64,000 nucleotides of DNA from Pomacea canaliculata (GCF_003073045.1 NC_037595.1:2418001-2482000), one strand, 5' to 3'. Shown: positions 1 to 13,157, counted from the stretch's first letter. Translations and numbers: made by a program. Notes: generated by a model not told the origin, from the letters alone.

Positions 1-1473
1 CCTTCATTTCTCACAGACACCATAAACATGTTAACAGAAAGTAAATAACGAGCTCCATGTAAATTTGTAGTCATTGAGGGAAAAACAGTAAAGGCCGAGA
101 ACCCAGGGTTTGATAGTGACAATGACCAGAACATGTTGATGCACTGATGATCAACGATACGACTACTGGGAATAGGATTGAGTGAATGACACACCGAGTA
201 AGAGGAAAAGCAATGAAACATCTACGGAATATACGGTAATTTGTGCCGATTAAATCGTCCACATAATCTTTCATTCGAGAAATATTACTGCCAGCCTCTC
301 CTTCAAAGTAAACATGGCTAATTAGCATCGCAAGAGGAACATTTCAGATATTTAAGTGAAGGGCCTGCAGCCTGTGCCTGGCAACAATGATTGCCCCAGT
401 GAATGCAGCCACACCTGAAGTATCAATTAGACAATTCTTCCACAAACACTTAAATGTTCCACTCCACAAAGAGAAAAAAGAAGTGTTTAGAAAGCAACAG
501 GGGGATGGCTTACATGGGAAATAAAGTTTGGGTCTCTGCAAGTTTGCTTTACCTAGTCTCTCTTTCACCATCTAATATTGTTTACAAGTTATGGTGTGTT
601 GTAGACATGCAATATGTCAGACAATACACAAAGAAAAATATTGTTCTTTCGTACAATCAATAAATAAATATCCTTCCTTATATTTTACATTCAAAACACG
701 GTTTAAAGAAAAAAATAAAACAAAACAATGGAGACATTAAGCTGAAGACACAAATTCGTTTCGATAGCTTGTAAGACATCAGAGCCTAGTGGAGAGCAAC
801 TGCTTTTTTATGATTAGGTAAAGCTGACTGCAAAATTTTTACCTACATCTGGGTCATCAAGTTTGTTCCTTATCCAAAGTACACGCCAACAAACATCATG
901 ATGCACAAAAAAGGAACAGCTCGTGATTGGAAGTTTGTCGAGATAAGCCTCGTTGCCATTGGCTGTAGCCTTGAGAATGTAAAATTTATCCATGTAAATC
1001 CTTATGTCTGTATTTTTTATCTCTTTCTTAAAGATAACTTTCAAAATCTTTAACAATAAATTCGTTATTCAACTTCAACGACAGTTAATATAATCTGTTG
1101 TCAAATTGCATAGCACGACTTTCCAGGAGCTAGCTGATGCGCATGCCCAGCATCTACTACGTCCTTCTTCCACTCATTTTCACTTTTATTTTTACTCCAG
1201 AAGCTATAACCACTTTGATGGTTTATGTGTACAAGCTGGATAGCTAGCTTGCCTGAGACTGAAGTTGTTTACTTGAGAACGAACAAAAACAATTGTGTCA
1301 ACGGATGAAAATGGCGCCACACAGACTTTGTCACAGTGTGAGTAATGTCAGAGCTTCTTCTTTAACCAATTTTTGTTGTATTGGGGACAACATTTTCCCT
1401 TGACCACCCACACCCACGCCCGCTTTGTGACCTCAACAATTTCATGATATTTAAATTCGCCATAGTTACAAGC
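1..1473. other. AT-rich flank, no gene recognised
   Basis: Open frames here are short (under 90 codons) and show no recognisable motif. The last 250 bases before the first GPCR may hold its promoter or 5' UTR, but no clear TATA box or initiator could be picked out. Confidence 0.5.
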
Positions 1474-2532
1474 ATGTTTGTCAACAACACCAAGAGTAAT
1501 CTTGGAGCCGATGCTGAATTTCTTCCCTGGGACAATCCTGATAGTCTCGTTACTTACGATTCGTATCTAAAATGGTTGTCTTATTTCAATACTGTCATAA
1601 AGCCGACAGTGTACGTGCTATGCATGACCACCAACATCATCAACTGTTTGGTGTTCAGAAGCCAAGGACTGAGAGACCGCATGAATCTCTGTCTCTTTGT
1701 TCTGGCGATCATCGACATGACTTGTCTGTCGTACTCCATGATATACACGGTGACCATGTGCATTAGAATAGCCAAGCCTGAACTGGGAGAGGAACTTTAT
1801 GTCAAAGAACTTTTTTATGCGATGGGTGTTAATTACGGGTGGAGGGAAGCGTCGGCGTGTATTAATGTAGTGATTGCAGTGGAGCGGTGTGTGTGTGTCT
1901 TGTTCCCGCTGCAGGCCAACACTATTATGAGCACCAGAACCATGGGCATCCTGCTGGTTTCCATAGTGATCGGAATGCAGCTAGCGTTCGTCACTGCACC
2001 TGCCAAGAGATATGTATTTCCTGTGTACGACAACACAACTGGCAAGACTCGGTGGACAGTGACTTCGTCAGAACCCTGGAAGAATAACCAAGATCTGATG
2101 CTCTACGACAAAGTGGAAGACACCTTAATGATGATTGTCTTCCCTTTCTTCACATTCGCCGTCGTGTCGAGTGCGACGATCATCACGGTGGTGAAGGTGC
2201 GAGGCGCCATGTTGTGGAGGGAGAACGCCAGCTCCGTCACCAGTGACGCGCAAGGCCAGCATCTCGCCCTCACCAAGATGCTCGTCGTCGTCTCGTGCCT
2301 CTTCGTCATCTGCAGAATTCCGTGGGTCGCCATCACCTTGGCTAGAATCTTCTATCCCAGCTTCTCGTCATCTGGTCGTCAAGCTAACTTGTACCTAGTG
2401 CTGGAGCTGGTGGCGCACTACTTTCCCTACACCCACAGTTCCGTCACCTTCTTCATTTATTTCTCCCAGTCTTCACGGTATCGGTCTCATCTCCGGCGTC
2501 TGTACTCTTCTTCCAAAACTTTTAAAGGTTAA
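1474..2532 (+). CDS. Class A (rhodopsin-like) GPCR, molluscan chemosensory-receptor-like, copy 1
   Basis: Single-exon receptor of 352 aa. It has seven hydrophobic segments: TM1 ending NIINCLVF, then GLRDRMNLCLFVLAIIDM (ICL1/TM2), TM3 ending ERCVCVLFPL, TM4 MGILLVSIVIGMQLAFV, TM5, TM6 MLVVVSCLFVICRIPWVAI and TM7 HSSVTFFIYFSQSSRY. The family role is to sense extracellular ligands at the plasma membrane and signal through G proteins. The ligand is unknown; chemosensation is inferred from resemblance to large molluscan GPCR families. DRY is ERC here, and NPxxY is replaced by TFFIY. There is a sequon (NNT) at the N-terminus and another (DNTTG) in ECL2. The start was chosen because it aligns with the conserved MNLSL start of the paralogs and has A at -3. 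An in-frame ATG at 1444 would add 10 residues. Copy 1 is the most divergent of the four and the only one on the plus strand. Confidence 0.85.
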   Translation: MFVNNTKSNLGADAEFLPWDNPDSLVTYDSYLKWLSYFNTVIKPTVYVLCMTTNIINCLVFRSQGLRDRMNLCLFVLAIIDMTCLSYSMIYTVTMCIRIAKPELGEELYVKELFYAMGVNYGWREASACINVVIAVERCVCVLFPLQANTIMSTRTMGILLVSIVIGMQLAFVTAPAKRYVFPVYDNTTGKTRWTVTSSEPWKNNQDLMLYDKVEDTLMMIVFPFFTFAVVSSATIITVVKVRGAMLWRENASSVTSDAQGQHLALTKMLVVVSCLFVICRIPWVAITLARIFYPSFSSSGRQANLYLVLELVAHYFPYTHSSVTFFIYFSQSSRYRSHLRRLYSSSKTFKG

Positions 2533-5500
2533 TCACCCTAGCGAGTGTAGTTTATACAGTTATAGTACTGGATTGTGCTCAGAGATTCTATGAACGGACA
2601 GTATTTTTATTTCCCTTTAAAAAAAATCCTAAAAATAACGCAGTCCCCCATTTCTATAATAAGTGCACAGTTGTTAATACCACGATTTTAAATAATTCAA
2701 AATAATAGTTCAGGTAGTATTTTCCTGCATTGTGTGGGATTTCAGACACTATGATGTGTTTGTCGGGGTCAGTGCCCTGTGTACACTATGTAGTAGAGAC
2801 CCGCACATCTAAGTAGTCACGTGTCAAGGGAGGAGGATGCGAGTGACGTGTCCATGGGCGACACGTTCTTGGAGATAAAAATGTTTGATGTAACCATGTC
2901 TGTCCGCGCACAAGAAGTTGGAAGATACCGGCAGACCATAATATTCTGTGAATAATGTGGATTATGGACCCAGCAAATACGCTCGTGGTCAGAGTTTAAA
3001 GTAGACATTTAAAGTATGAAAAGACAGTCACACACACCAGCACCACCCTCACACACACATACACGACGACCACCACAACCCCCAGTTTGCAATGTAAGTC
3101 CCCTCTTTTCAATACGAACCTACATTGTATAAATTATAACACCTCAATGGCACTAATCCTTGTCTTGTCACAATTTTACAGACATTTTTTTTGTTATAAA
3201 TCAAGAGTAAGGTAAACTCAGGAAGCCTAACCTGCACCCCGGCCTGAGGTATTCATACCATGGCTTCATAGCCAGGAGCCTGGACAGGCAAGCAAGTGTC
3301 GAGGAACACAGAATGACAAAGACAAACAGAGACAAAATGTGTTTCTTAGTGTGAGACAATCATCGTTACTTGTTCTGAGAGCACATTACTCAGAAATATT
3401 TGCTACTTTCACCAGAAACCTTCACAAAACATTGCAAATGTATTTTTTTATTTTATAAACACGAGATAAAATACAGAAAATATTTCTAACACGAAGAGAT
3501 AAGCTAACGAAATTCAACAGGTTCACTGTATGGAAAGGAAATCAGCAATAAGTTATTCTGTTAAACGCGTTAGAAGCTGGACCGTCAGGTCTTCCTTACC
3601 TGAGAATTTTATATTTCCATTGTTAATTTGGCACTGATTTTTTAATCTCAAATAAAACACACCAGACGATATGTCATCCAATTGTCAGGTCACAAAGTCA
3701 CCAGAAACTTTCAATGTAAATACTATTATAGATACAGTGTAGATACTAGTGGTCTACCCATCTAAGCATCATTCCGGCGAGGTTCTAGCAAAGAACTAAC
3801 GATTAATACATTGTCCTCCGGAATCTGCCTGTGAAGGAAGTGTTTAGTTCAACTGATGATGTGATAATGGGAGTTAATGAGTTTAAAAACTAGCTACGCG
3901 CATCGACACAGTTTGTAAAACTAAAAATGTATTCAACCTTTTCACAACTTCATTTGTTCGATAAAGCTCTTCTCCATGTTTTATCTCTCTTTTATATTAA
4001 CTGCATTTCATTTCTCCCACAAAGTATGAAAAGTTATGTATTCATTTAACACAAACAAAGAAGAAACTGCATTTAATCAACACGAAATTTTCAAGTTATT
4101 TCTGGGATTTATGACTTTTATTCCTGTGGTAAGTCAGGACGAGTGCCGTACACACTGAAATTAGAGTAAGAAAAATTGTCTGTTGTATACTCACTTACCA
4201 GTGTGTCTGCGTGTTTGTGCATGTATGTTTGTGTGCATACATGTGTGCTTTATATTATGTATTAGTTTAAATGTATTATTACCATGACATAAAAGTTCTC
4301 TTTTCCTGAGAGTCCAGACATGGGAAAGACCGGATGTTAGAAAAGATTTCCATTGTAGTCTCACTAAAGAGCTTCCATTTCTAAATTGTTACGACTTCCA
4401 CACTCTTGCTTTGCTCCAGAAAACCAAAGCTTGGTGCTATGTTAACAATGACAATTTGACAGCAATCAGTTTTAAGTAATTAAAATAGATAGTCAAGGTT
4501 TTCATTTAGTCATATCTGTCTTGATTCGCGACATGAGAGATACCGTTTCTGTAATTGTATTCAATGCTTAATTTTTCCAAAGAAACTAGACCTAAGCAAG
4601 CCTGGAACTAACAGAAGGAAACAGTACTAGAAGTATTATTTGGAGGCTAGAGACAGACATTTAAAAAGTGGGTAAAGCTCATTCCTGATGGCAGCAATAT
4701 CAAGTGAAAATAGCACCAGTCCCCAAACATGAGTGATAACGAGGCTCAGGCCAATGAGTTCAGTTTATTACAAAAATCCCGATAATCTCAAACATCAGGA
4801 AAATATCGATGTAATTATTGCTGCCACCGTTACACAGCAAGGAAATGCTGTAATAATCGCTTTGTGCCAAAGGAAAATAGAATTTCATTTGCTTATATAT
4901 TGTCTCTTAACAAAAGTAAACATAGTGTAACATAATGAACAAGATAAGAATATAGAAAATACAAAATAAATGCGCTCGACAAAATCGATAGTGTTAATAA
5001 AATACATTTTTTGTTAGATATGTAAATAGAAATCAACCTGTCATAAAGGTTATCACATTTTAAAAAGTAACAAGAGTAAAATATGAATTAAATCTCAAAG
5101 TTGCTAGCAATGTAATTGGGTGGTCTTCAACTTTTCGGATAAATCGTTGTGATTTTCTTTGGAATATTTTTGGAGACAAGTACCCGGATTTACTCGCGCG
5201 CGCATATTGAGCTTCAGAGAGACTTGGCGAGATGTTAACGAGACACTGCCTTCGTGTGTTACGTCCCTTCCAATGAGGTCATGACCTCTTACCCAATGCT
5301 ACACACAACCGCGGTTTGAGAGCTTCGATCTTGTGAACTGAGCAGTATTATTTGCTGATATTTGGCCAGTGATCATATTATGATAAACTCAGTCATATAA
5401 AAATAATTCATGTTAAGTTTTTTTTTTTTTTTGTTTTTTTTTAAATAACGAGCATTTTCTCACTCGCGCTATTCTCCCACGAGCCAGTCTGACTACAATC

Positions 5501-7873
5501 TACAAAATAATGCTCGATACAGATAGGTTCTTTGTGTGATTATGTGATACATACATATAAATATCTTTAAATGTTCATAATGTCAAACAGTTTCAATGTC
5601 AGGCGCCCAAGGAACGTAAATATTAGAAAACTCTTCACCTCCTGGAAAGAGGAATAAAAGGAAAAGTTTTTTTGAATGACGGAAAGAAAAAAATCCTAGT
5701 ATGCACTTGGATCAGCACACAGTTATTAGCAGTCTTAAACGACAATTAGGAGAGCTACAAAGGAAAAATACAAGATTACACAGCTGTGTGTTTGTCATGT
5801 GACGGAAAGATCAAAAGAAAAAAAGATGAACGCTAACAACCAACATAAATTCTTCACTAAACAGCGTTAAAAGTTTACTTTAATCTGGAAATACATTAAA
5901 TGTATTTAATCACATTGATCTGCTCTTATACAGAAAAATCTAGGAATTAGTAGAGAAAAATACCAGCAAAAATTGAGCATTTGAAGTGTCTTGCGACTTG
6001 CAAACTGTTTGCGATAGAGCTGTGTGTTTGTGTTTGTGCTTGTGTTTGTGTTTGTGTTTGTGTGTGTTTGTATTTGTGTTTGTGTTTGTGTGTGTTTGTA
6101 TTTGTGTTTGTGTGTGTTTGTATTTGTGTTTGTGTTTGTGTGTGTGTTTGTGTAAAAAGAAAGTGAGTGTGCATGCGTCCATTCTAGACCAGTGTGACAA
6201 AGATTGTATATACGTACTACTTGTTTATGAACACTTTTCTTGATGTATTTAATGTTATATATATATATGCGCGTGAGTGTGTGAGCATGTGCACTTGCAT
6301 TACAGAGCCTTGAGAGTTGGGTATCTAAGTGTCCAGTATGTCAAAGAATGGTAGAACTACAACCAGCTCATGGGCAAACATCTATAAGAAAAACATCGAA
6401 TAATTATTTCTCTGATTTAGGATGAAAATGACCACAGACCTGTGATTATGCTCGAGCTAACGAACTTTGGAAACTTCTGCCTGATTACTTAGCGACATCC
6501 AGACCTTCGTTACAGCTAATCAAGCTATCATTAAATGATTTATGTTTGATCAATTCAAATATATTACAAGAAATACTTCTGAGGACAGAACTGTGTGATT
6601 CACTAGGTCTCACACAAATGTCTTATCGGTAATAATGAAGAAATGGTGAAGTGAAGGTGAATTGAAACAAGAGAGGTGTGTCAAGATATTGTTTTAATAT
6701 GTTCTTTAATGAATCGATATTGTGCAATTACGTGGGGCTTATAGTTAATATGTATTTTATGTCATTTATTAGTAATTACCGCGATGGACAAACAATCCTG
6801 AAAAAAAAACGGAAAAGACCGTTGATATCGTGTCATTACATATTGCTATGTATCTCCCTGTGGATCAGAGTTTAGTCTTTTGACCAATAAGCTCTTCCTT
6901 GTATTTTTGTTAAGAAAAAATGAAAAATGCACAGATTTGTCAATCACACTTGCGACATAATAAAAAACATTTCTGCGGCCAAAATGTATTATCATAATGT
7001 GTAAGTGTGTTTACAATGGCATGATGCGTAGCAAACACTTTGTATAAATTTCCCAGCTTCATATTTGCTTACCTTATCTGCATATCAATTAGCTAAGTAT
7101 AAAACACGCTGATGTTTAGATAATCAAAGACGACTGATTTCCAGACCTGCAAGTCACCTGAACCCTCAATATCCAGCGACTGAGATTCAAGAAGAAATAA
7201 ATAAATAAATAACACTGTTCAGCCATATTTATGCATCCAGTAAGTTTTTAAAGTACAATGGGCGGATATATTAATAACGGTCCATAAATTTAATTTTGCA
7301 AACTTTATTATTGTTCTTCACAAAACTCTTTTTTTTTTGTCTAAAAGATGTCCTTAACTGGACAGAAGGGTAAACATGACTGACCAAGTTTTGTAGCTTT
7401 TACATTGCCTTCATGTAAAAACTTTGGTTAACTACTTATGTGTGTGTATATATATATATTCTTAGAGAACTGTCTTCATACCGGCTAATATTAAATGTAA
7501 ATAGCGAATTTTCGTTCAGCTAAAAATACTATTGGTTTTCATAAATAAATGCAATATGGTGCACCACATTTACTGGCCTTAGGAGTCATTTCTTAAGCAT
7601 TACATAGTTGTAAAATATTACATTTTTATAACCTTTATAAACCACCCATTAAATACGATAACTTACTAAGCAGTAAAATAAACTTTAATTTTTTCAGGCT
7701 TAATAAAACTTAATACAAAAGAACATTTTATGACTGTATAGACTAACGATACTCAATTACTTATACATATTCTGGTATAATGTATTAAAATTTGACTGTG
7801 ATATAAATTTCAAAAAATTAAAAAAAAAACCTTCTATCCACTGCTAGCAGGTTCCTGAGAATCTCAAAGATAT
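2533..7873. other. Gene-poor AT-rich spacer between GPCR copies 1 and 2
   Basis: About 5.3 kb between two oppositely oriented GPCRs. There are no long open frames, no recognisable exons and no RNA genes. It contains homopolymer runs and a TGTTTG-type simple repeat, listed separately. Confidence 0.5.
6020..6160. repeat. Imperfect (TGTTTG/TGTGTTTG)n simple repeat
   Basis: About 140 bases of alternating TGTG and TTTG/TATTTG blocks with higher-order periodicity. The apparent proteins in this stretch (HTHKHK- or VCVCVF-rich) only translate the repeat and are not genes. Confidence 0.9.
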
Positions 7874-8953
7874 CTATACAGACCCCTTGTGAAAATAACC
7901 GTTATAAGGACAGTTACAGATGGCCCGCAGCTCAGACTTGTATCTCGAGGATCGCGAGATGTAGATGAAGAAGTTGACGGCGCTGTGGACGTAAGGGAAG
8001 TAAAAGGCAATCAGCTCTGCCACCCGGAACACGTTGGACTGACGACCAGAAGGAGAGAAGTCGGGATAGAAAATGCGAGCCACAGTGAGTGCGATCCACG
8101 GCACTTTGCTGGCGATGAAGATGCACGAGACGAGGACAAGCATCTTGGTCAGCGCCACCTGCTGGACCTGAGCATCACTACTGGTTGAGCTGGTCTTCTC
8201 CCTCCACGACATGGCGGCTCTCAGCTTGACAACCGTGATGGCTGTTGCCCCCGACACCAGGATGAAGGTTGCCAGGGGAAAGATGACCATCATGATCGTG
8301 TCCTCGATGACATCATAGCGGAGAAGACCTTCGCTGTTCTGCCAGGCAGCTGACGGAACCATCCTCCACCTCGTCTCGCCCGTGATGTTGTCGTAGGTAG
8401 GAAGCACATACCTTTTAATAGGTGTCGTAACGAACGCTAGCTGCATGCCAATCACTATGGCAACAAGCAGGATGCCCATGGTTCTGGTGCTCATGAGATT
8501 GTTGGCCCGGAGAGGAAAGACTACACACACACAGCGCTCTACAGCAATTAATACACTGATGCAGGCCGAGGTCTCTCTAAACCCGAAATTGGCACCTGTA
8601 GCATAATAGTAGGTCTTCTGATACACCTCCTCACCTAGTATCGGCTCCAGCAATCTAATCCAGAAGGCGAGAGTAAATATGAGAGAGTAGGCCAGGTAGG
8701 TCATGTCTACCAGCGCCAGGACAAAGAGACAGAGGTTCATGCGGTCTCTCAGTCCTTGGCGAGTGAACACCACACAGTTGATGATGTTGGTGGACACGCC
8801 CACACTTATAACTAAAGGTTTCAATATGTTGTTATAATGAAACACTGTGTCTGTATAGGCTTGATAGCTTAAAATGTTATCTGGGTTATTCCAAGGAAGA
8901 TATGATATTTTAGTTTTAGGATCGCTGCCTGAAATAGTTAAAGATAAATTCAT
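7874..8953 (-). CDS. Class A GPCR, molluscan chemosensory-receptor-like, copy 2
   Basis: Single-exon receptor of 359 aa. The start is the conserved MNLSL methionine; the frame extends 5 codons upstream only to a TTG. The N-terminus has an N-glycosylation sequon (NLS), followed by LPWNNPDN, shared with copies 3 and 4. Seven TM segments are visible: TM1 with VGVSTNIINCVVF, TM2 NLCLFVLALVDMTYLAYS, TM3 ending ERCVCVVFPLRA, TM4 GILLVAIVIGMQLAFV, TM5 DTIMMVIFPLATFILV, TM6 LVLVSCIFIASKVPWIAL and TM7 HSAVNFFIYISRSSRYKS. ECL2 carries a DNITG sequon. There is no cysteine at the usual top-of-TM3 position or in ECL2, so the conserved class A disulfide is missing. ICL3 is serine-rich. It is more similar to copies 3 and 4 than to copy 1. 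Ligand unknown. Confidence 0.87.
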   Translation of the reverse strand: MNLSLTISGSDPKTKISYLPWNNPDNILSYQAYTDTVFHYNNILKPLVISVGVSTNIINCVVFTRQGLRDRMNLCLFVLALVDMTYLAYSLIFTLAFWIRLLEPILGEEVYQKTYYYATGANFGFRETSACISVLIAVERCVCVVFPLRANNLMSTRTMGILLVAIVIGMQLAFVTTPIKRYVLPTYDNITGETRWRMVPSAAWQNSEGLLRYDVIEDTIMMVIFPLATFILVSGATAITVVKLRAAMSWREKTSSTSSDAQVQQVALTKMLVLVSCIFIASKVPWIALTVARIFYPDFSPSGRQSNVFRVAELIAFYFPYVHSAVNFFIYISRSSRYKSELRAICNCPYNGYFHKGSV

Positions 8954-11144
8954 TATGGCAGATAACAAGATAATGAATGAAAATAACAGACACGAGTAGC
9001 AAGTCTTTTTAGTTTTCCTGTCGACTTCTGGTTCCGAACACTAGTCTTTAAGAATCAGCTATTAGTCAGTTTATTTAGGTATAAATTTTACGAGAGAATT
9101 TATTTCATACCAGTAGCATGAGGCCCGTCTTCAGAAGGTTTAGTAAATAATACCAATCTACCTTTATTGAAGCATCGGGCTTTATGAAAGACTTCTGTGA
9201 CAAACAGAACCCGGTCTGCTGACAAATTATTTTGTAATAGTAAATGACAATTAAGGTGAGATCAGGTCAAACCTGGTTCATCTAGAATATTGCATTGAAG
9301 ACAATTTGAAACAGAGCGAGCTTAATTCGTGCAGTGGTTCGGTTCAGGTCAAGAGAAATTACCTTATTAATTATCCCATAGCAAATTTATTAATTAGCTT
9401 AATTGTGAGATGTGATCCAATAATATTACTGTCCCACAAAAATACGAATTTTATTAAATATAACTTCCGATTCTTTCGATTCGAAAAAGTCTCTTAGAAA
9501 TAAGTATGTTTGTAAAATATAATATTTTCACAAAGAAGCGATAAATATTCAACAAAGAAGTTTACAAGTTAGGTTTTCAGAAGTCTTTCTTGTTGGTGCT
9601 TCATACTAAAATGGCCTCCACCTACAGTTCCAACAGCCTTACCACAAATAAAGCAAAGTGTCTTCTGTGACTGACTACAACCGCAATTTATGAAAAGGTT
9701 TCTTTGGAAAAAATGGAACCCAGCATTTAGATAGGAATTTATATACTTTAAAAATGTCGCCTTATATTATTGTCGTCGGCAATTTCATTGTTAAGGATAA
9801 GCATGTTGACAAAGATAATAGTTTTGAAATTCAGTAAGCATTTTTATAAATCTACTACCTATACTCAAGAAAAAATATTTTTGAAAAGTTCTAGAAAGCC
9901 GAATTTTACAAACTTTTCTTTGTACTGATAAAAATGCATTCATAAGAGTTTCAAGCGTTTATGGAAAAAAAATTCCAAAGTTTTTTTTTTTTTTTTGTGT
10001 GGTTCACAATTGTTTCCCTCTGATAGCTCTTGTTTATCTGACACTTTACGGCAGTTATAATTATTTTGAAAATCACACAGCTAATTTGCTTTGTGTACAG
10101 AAAATATACTTTCCGAAACAAGAATTCATGTACTAGGCTTCACTGTCAACAGAAAACCACTTGTCTGATGGGTGTGTTGTACTTGAGTAAATAATCCTGA
10201 GATTATATTGAAGTATTTAGTAGCTATCTGCCTCCACTGCTCCCTTCTTCCTGTGAGCAACTGTTGGGTCTCTTGGGTATTGAACGTGAATGTGTGTGTG
10301 TGCGTGTGTGTGTGTAGTATGTGACCTAAGTGTCAATGTGTGTGTGTGTGTGCGCACAGTGGTATGTGAGTTAAGTGTCAGTGTGTGTGTGTGTGGAATT
10401 TGTCCATGTGAAAGTGTGCCTAAGGGTCTGTCTGAATATCTCTGATGAGCACTTGGGTGCAAAGGGGACAACGGATCATTGAAGTTTAAGCTCAAAACTG
10501 CGTTCATAAAGAAGCTCCAGCAAACTCATAGACAACTCTTGTTTGTCCTGGTCGCTAACACGCTCCTTTTGGCAAAAGATTGTCGGTGGGCCTACAGCGA
10601 TCATGACACTTAATATTTCCCAAGACGATTGCTAAGGCATCAAGGAAACACCTGTTTGGGGCAGTTTGCTTACTCCTGTCATGATCTCCAAGACACATCG
10701 ACTACAAAGGTAGGAGTTTCAATGGCATTATTATGGTCTTGTTGGTCAGTGTTCGTTATCTGTACACCACTTTGAGTATCTTAAAAACGCACTGTGTGCC
10801 TGTCAAAAACATTTTCTAATACTTTCTGTAAATTTCAGGAAAATGTTCTCCAAAGTCGCATGTATACATATTACAAGCCATCAGGAGGCAGACAACAGCT
10901 GTGCAAACTGTTTTGTTCACTGTGCTTTGATTGTGGTTATAACACATTGTTAAACGCGGCCTCGAGATTAGTTTTGAAATCATGTCAACATCTTTAGTTC
11001 ATTTAAGGTTGGACACCAAGAACTTTGTCGGGTGTCTGCATCTACGTGTGTGTGTGTGTGTGAATGTTTTTAGAGATATACATGGATCTGCATGTGTGTA
11101 AGTGTTCATGTGTGTGTGCAGGTACGCATGTGTCTGTAGCTGTT
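8954..11144. other. Gene-poor spacer, no gene recognised
   Basis: AT-rich DNA with short open frames only. TG-rich microsatellite tracts occur at about 10290-10400 and 11045-11125. Nothing with recognisable coding character. Confidence 0.45.
10289..10402. repeat. (TG)n microsatellite clusters
   Basis: Three separate TG/TGCG runs interrupted by a GTATGTGA.. TAAGTGTCA spacer that itself recurs, giving a small compound repeat. Confidence 0.8.
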
Positions 11145-12060
11145 GTTAGGAACAGGTTGTTAGGAATAGGTAGGCAGGGATTATCGCCCTTACCCGTGTG
11201 TGAGTGTGGTTGATGCGTCATGGTTTGGCGTCATAATCCGACGTCATAATATGACGCAATTTTAGAGTGGAGTGGGGAGAAAAGATTTTGGAAGGGAGCA
11301 GACGACTGAGAGAGAGAGAGAGAAAGAGAGGCGGCGAACTCAGTGAGAGAAGTCTGGATGTACGTGTGGCTACAGAGACCGTGAATAATTGAAGTGGGGT
11401 TAGACGAAGGTGTTGTCCAGGGCCAAGGGGGGAGAGAGTGAGTCCTCCAGTTGCGTCGTGTGTCGGGCGTCCAGGGCGGAGTTCAGTCCGTCGACGTCCT
11501 GAAGTGTTGCTCCGCGACCCCAGCGTTCGGAACAGCAGATTGGAGTGTGTGCGTGCCACCTACGGAGATCCGGGTGGAATGTGTATCTTAGTGTGTTTAG
11601 AAAGTGTGTAAGTGAGCCTGTACGCTCGTCGTGGATTGAGTGGGAGCGTTCCTGACGCAGAGATCACGTCTTTCTGCGTGCGTCTCAGTGACACTGTGGA
11701 CAGTTACAGTAAGTGTTTTTAAACTTACTATAAACTCTCAGGGAGCCCATTTAAATTCTGGACCGAGTTCCAGAGCGGCGCTCCGTTTCTTGGTGCAAGA
11801 CTGGTTGAGTTAGAAAATGTAGTGTGAGATGATAATGATGAGTGACAGGGGATGATGAATATCCTATTTGAGTTAGTTTTGAGAAAAGTTTGTGTAACTT
11901 CTTTCTAGGTGGATTTTGTGTGTATACGAGCTGTCGTCATCTATCCTCCAAGAGAGAGGATAAGTAAGAGCCAAAAGAAAAGAAACCTTAGGGCAAAGAC
12001 GACAGCGGGTTATGTTTAGTAAAGATTAGACGAGAAGCCGACAGACAAATAGTTGTGTTT
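11145..12060. mobile_element. GC- and CpG-richer block, possible LTR-like or promoter-like remnant
   Basis: This block stands out from the AT-rich surroundings by its CpG content. It opens with a doubled TTGTTAGGAA.AGG motif, and around 11215-11256 it has four CGTCA/TGACG half-sites spaced 10-13 bp. An AGAGAG tract lies near 11310, and a splice-donor-like ACAGTAAGTG at about 11707 sits inside a small inverted repeat. These features fit a solo LTR-like fossil or a CpG-rich promoter. No internal coding region or matching second terminus was seen in the window, so the family is unassigned. Confidence 0.25.
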
Positions 12061-12378
12061 TGTGTTGTTCGAATGCGCGTGAACACCGCGTGTGAGGAGG
12101 TGACGTCAGTGTGTGACGTGGTCGTGACACATGTGCATGTGTGTACAAGTCTGTGTGTGTGTCTGTACATGTTTAGGTGTGCCAGCACGTGCGTTCTTAG
12201 TGGCTGCATTCTTGTATTTGTTTACGTGTGCAAGCGTTCACTCGAAACAGTGAAACCTGGAAATGTTGAGGCTAAGAATATTTATATATATTGCATATGA
12301 GAGAGGACTGTCTTGACTGCACGCAAACCTCCTAAAACAATTAGTCATAATTATGCGCCAACGTCCACCGTGGTTCTC

Positions 12379-12427
12379 ACGTCATTTCGACGTAGATCAT
12401 ACGTACACGCATACGTGAAGAACACGT
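12379..12427. promoter_or_regulatory. ACGT ladder, unit 1
   Basis: Five ACGT cores start at 12379, 12390, 12401, 12413 and 12424, spacings of 11, 11, 12 and 11 bases, close to one helical turn. The same ladder recurs in every lectin repeat unit. A factor-binding role is inference; ACGT is the core of CREB/ATF and other bZIP sites. Confidence 0.4.
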
Positions 12428-13157
12428 AAAATGTTTATGTGGATATACTTTTATGTCTATTTTGGTTTTGAACAATGTTGACAGTTGTTTTGTGATATTA
12501 TGTGAGTTGGGCTGATATTATTCTAATTTTCTTTGTACGATATGAATAGATATTTTAATACTTTGACTTATTTGTGTCGGGTTTTTTATCGTCAATATAA
12601 GTTTTTTTTCATTAAGAATTTTTGTAGCAAATGTTGACGGCACTAGAAAACTCTTTTAACAATAACAACCAAACTCTTTCAAGCAAAAACAAGAAATATC
12701 ACAAGATGAAATACTCAAGTAATGTGCATTTGTTTATTATCGTTCCGATGAAACGGTAAAATGTTCAGGAAACATCCTCTGCCTCCTACAGTATCCAGAG
12801 ACGGTTGTCACTGCCACTACTGTGTTACCGAATCATTCCCTCGTGGACTGCTGTTATCTTGTTACTTGTACTGCCTTCAGTAATAAGTAAAAAGCAATAA
12901 ACTTTCCAAATTTGTTTGCGGCTGTATTCAAAAAATTGTTTTCCACAATAACAGAGGAACGCACTTTATAGAAAAAGATCAAAATCTTGAAAGATTTAAA
13001 GAAGTAGGAATACCGCAGAAAATACATTGTAAGAACTATTTACGGTTTGTCTTCACAGACCTTGCGAGTAAATATCCCGTTAGATGGTAAAAATATCGCT
13101 TTAATACTTGGGACAATAATGACTCTTAATAAACACCTGTGGTGACAACACCTGTAC

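Noticed and set aside
1381-1473. N-terminal extension of GPCR 1 from a TTG
   Set aside because: The extension begins at a TTG and does not align with the paralogs. The ATG at 1474 matches the conserved start; the ATG at 1444 remains a minor alternative.
5940-6243. His/Thr/Lys- or Cys/Val-rich proteins around 6.0-6.2 kb
   Set aside because: They are translations of a TGTTTG simple repeat on both strands.
11218-11559. 113-codon minus-strand frame in the CpG-rich block
   Set aside because: Low-complexity Ser/Leu/Arg composition driven by the AGAG tract and GC content; no motif or splice context.
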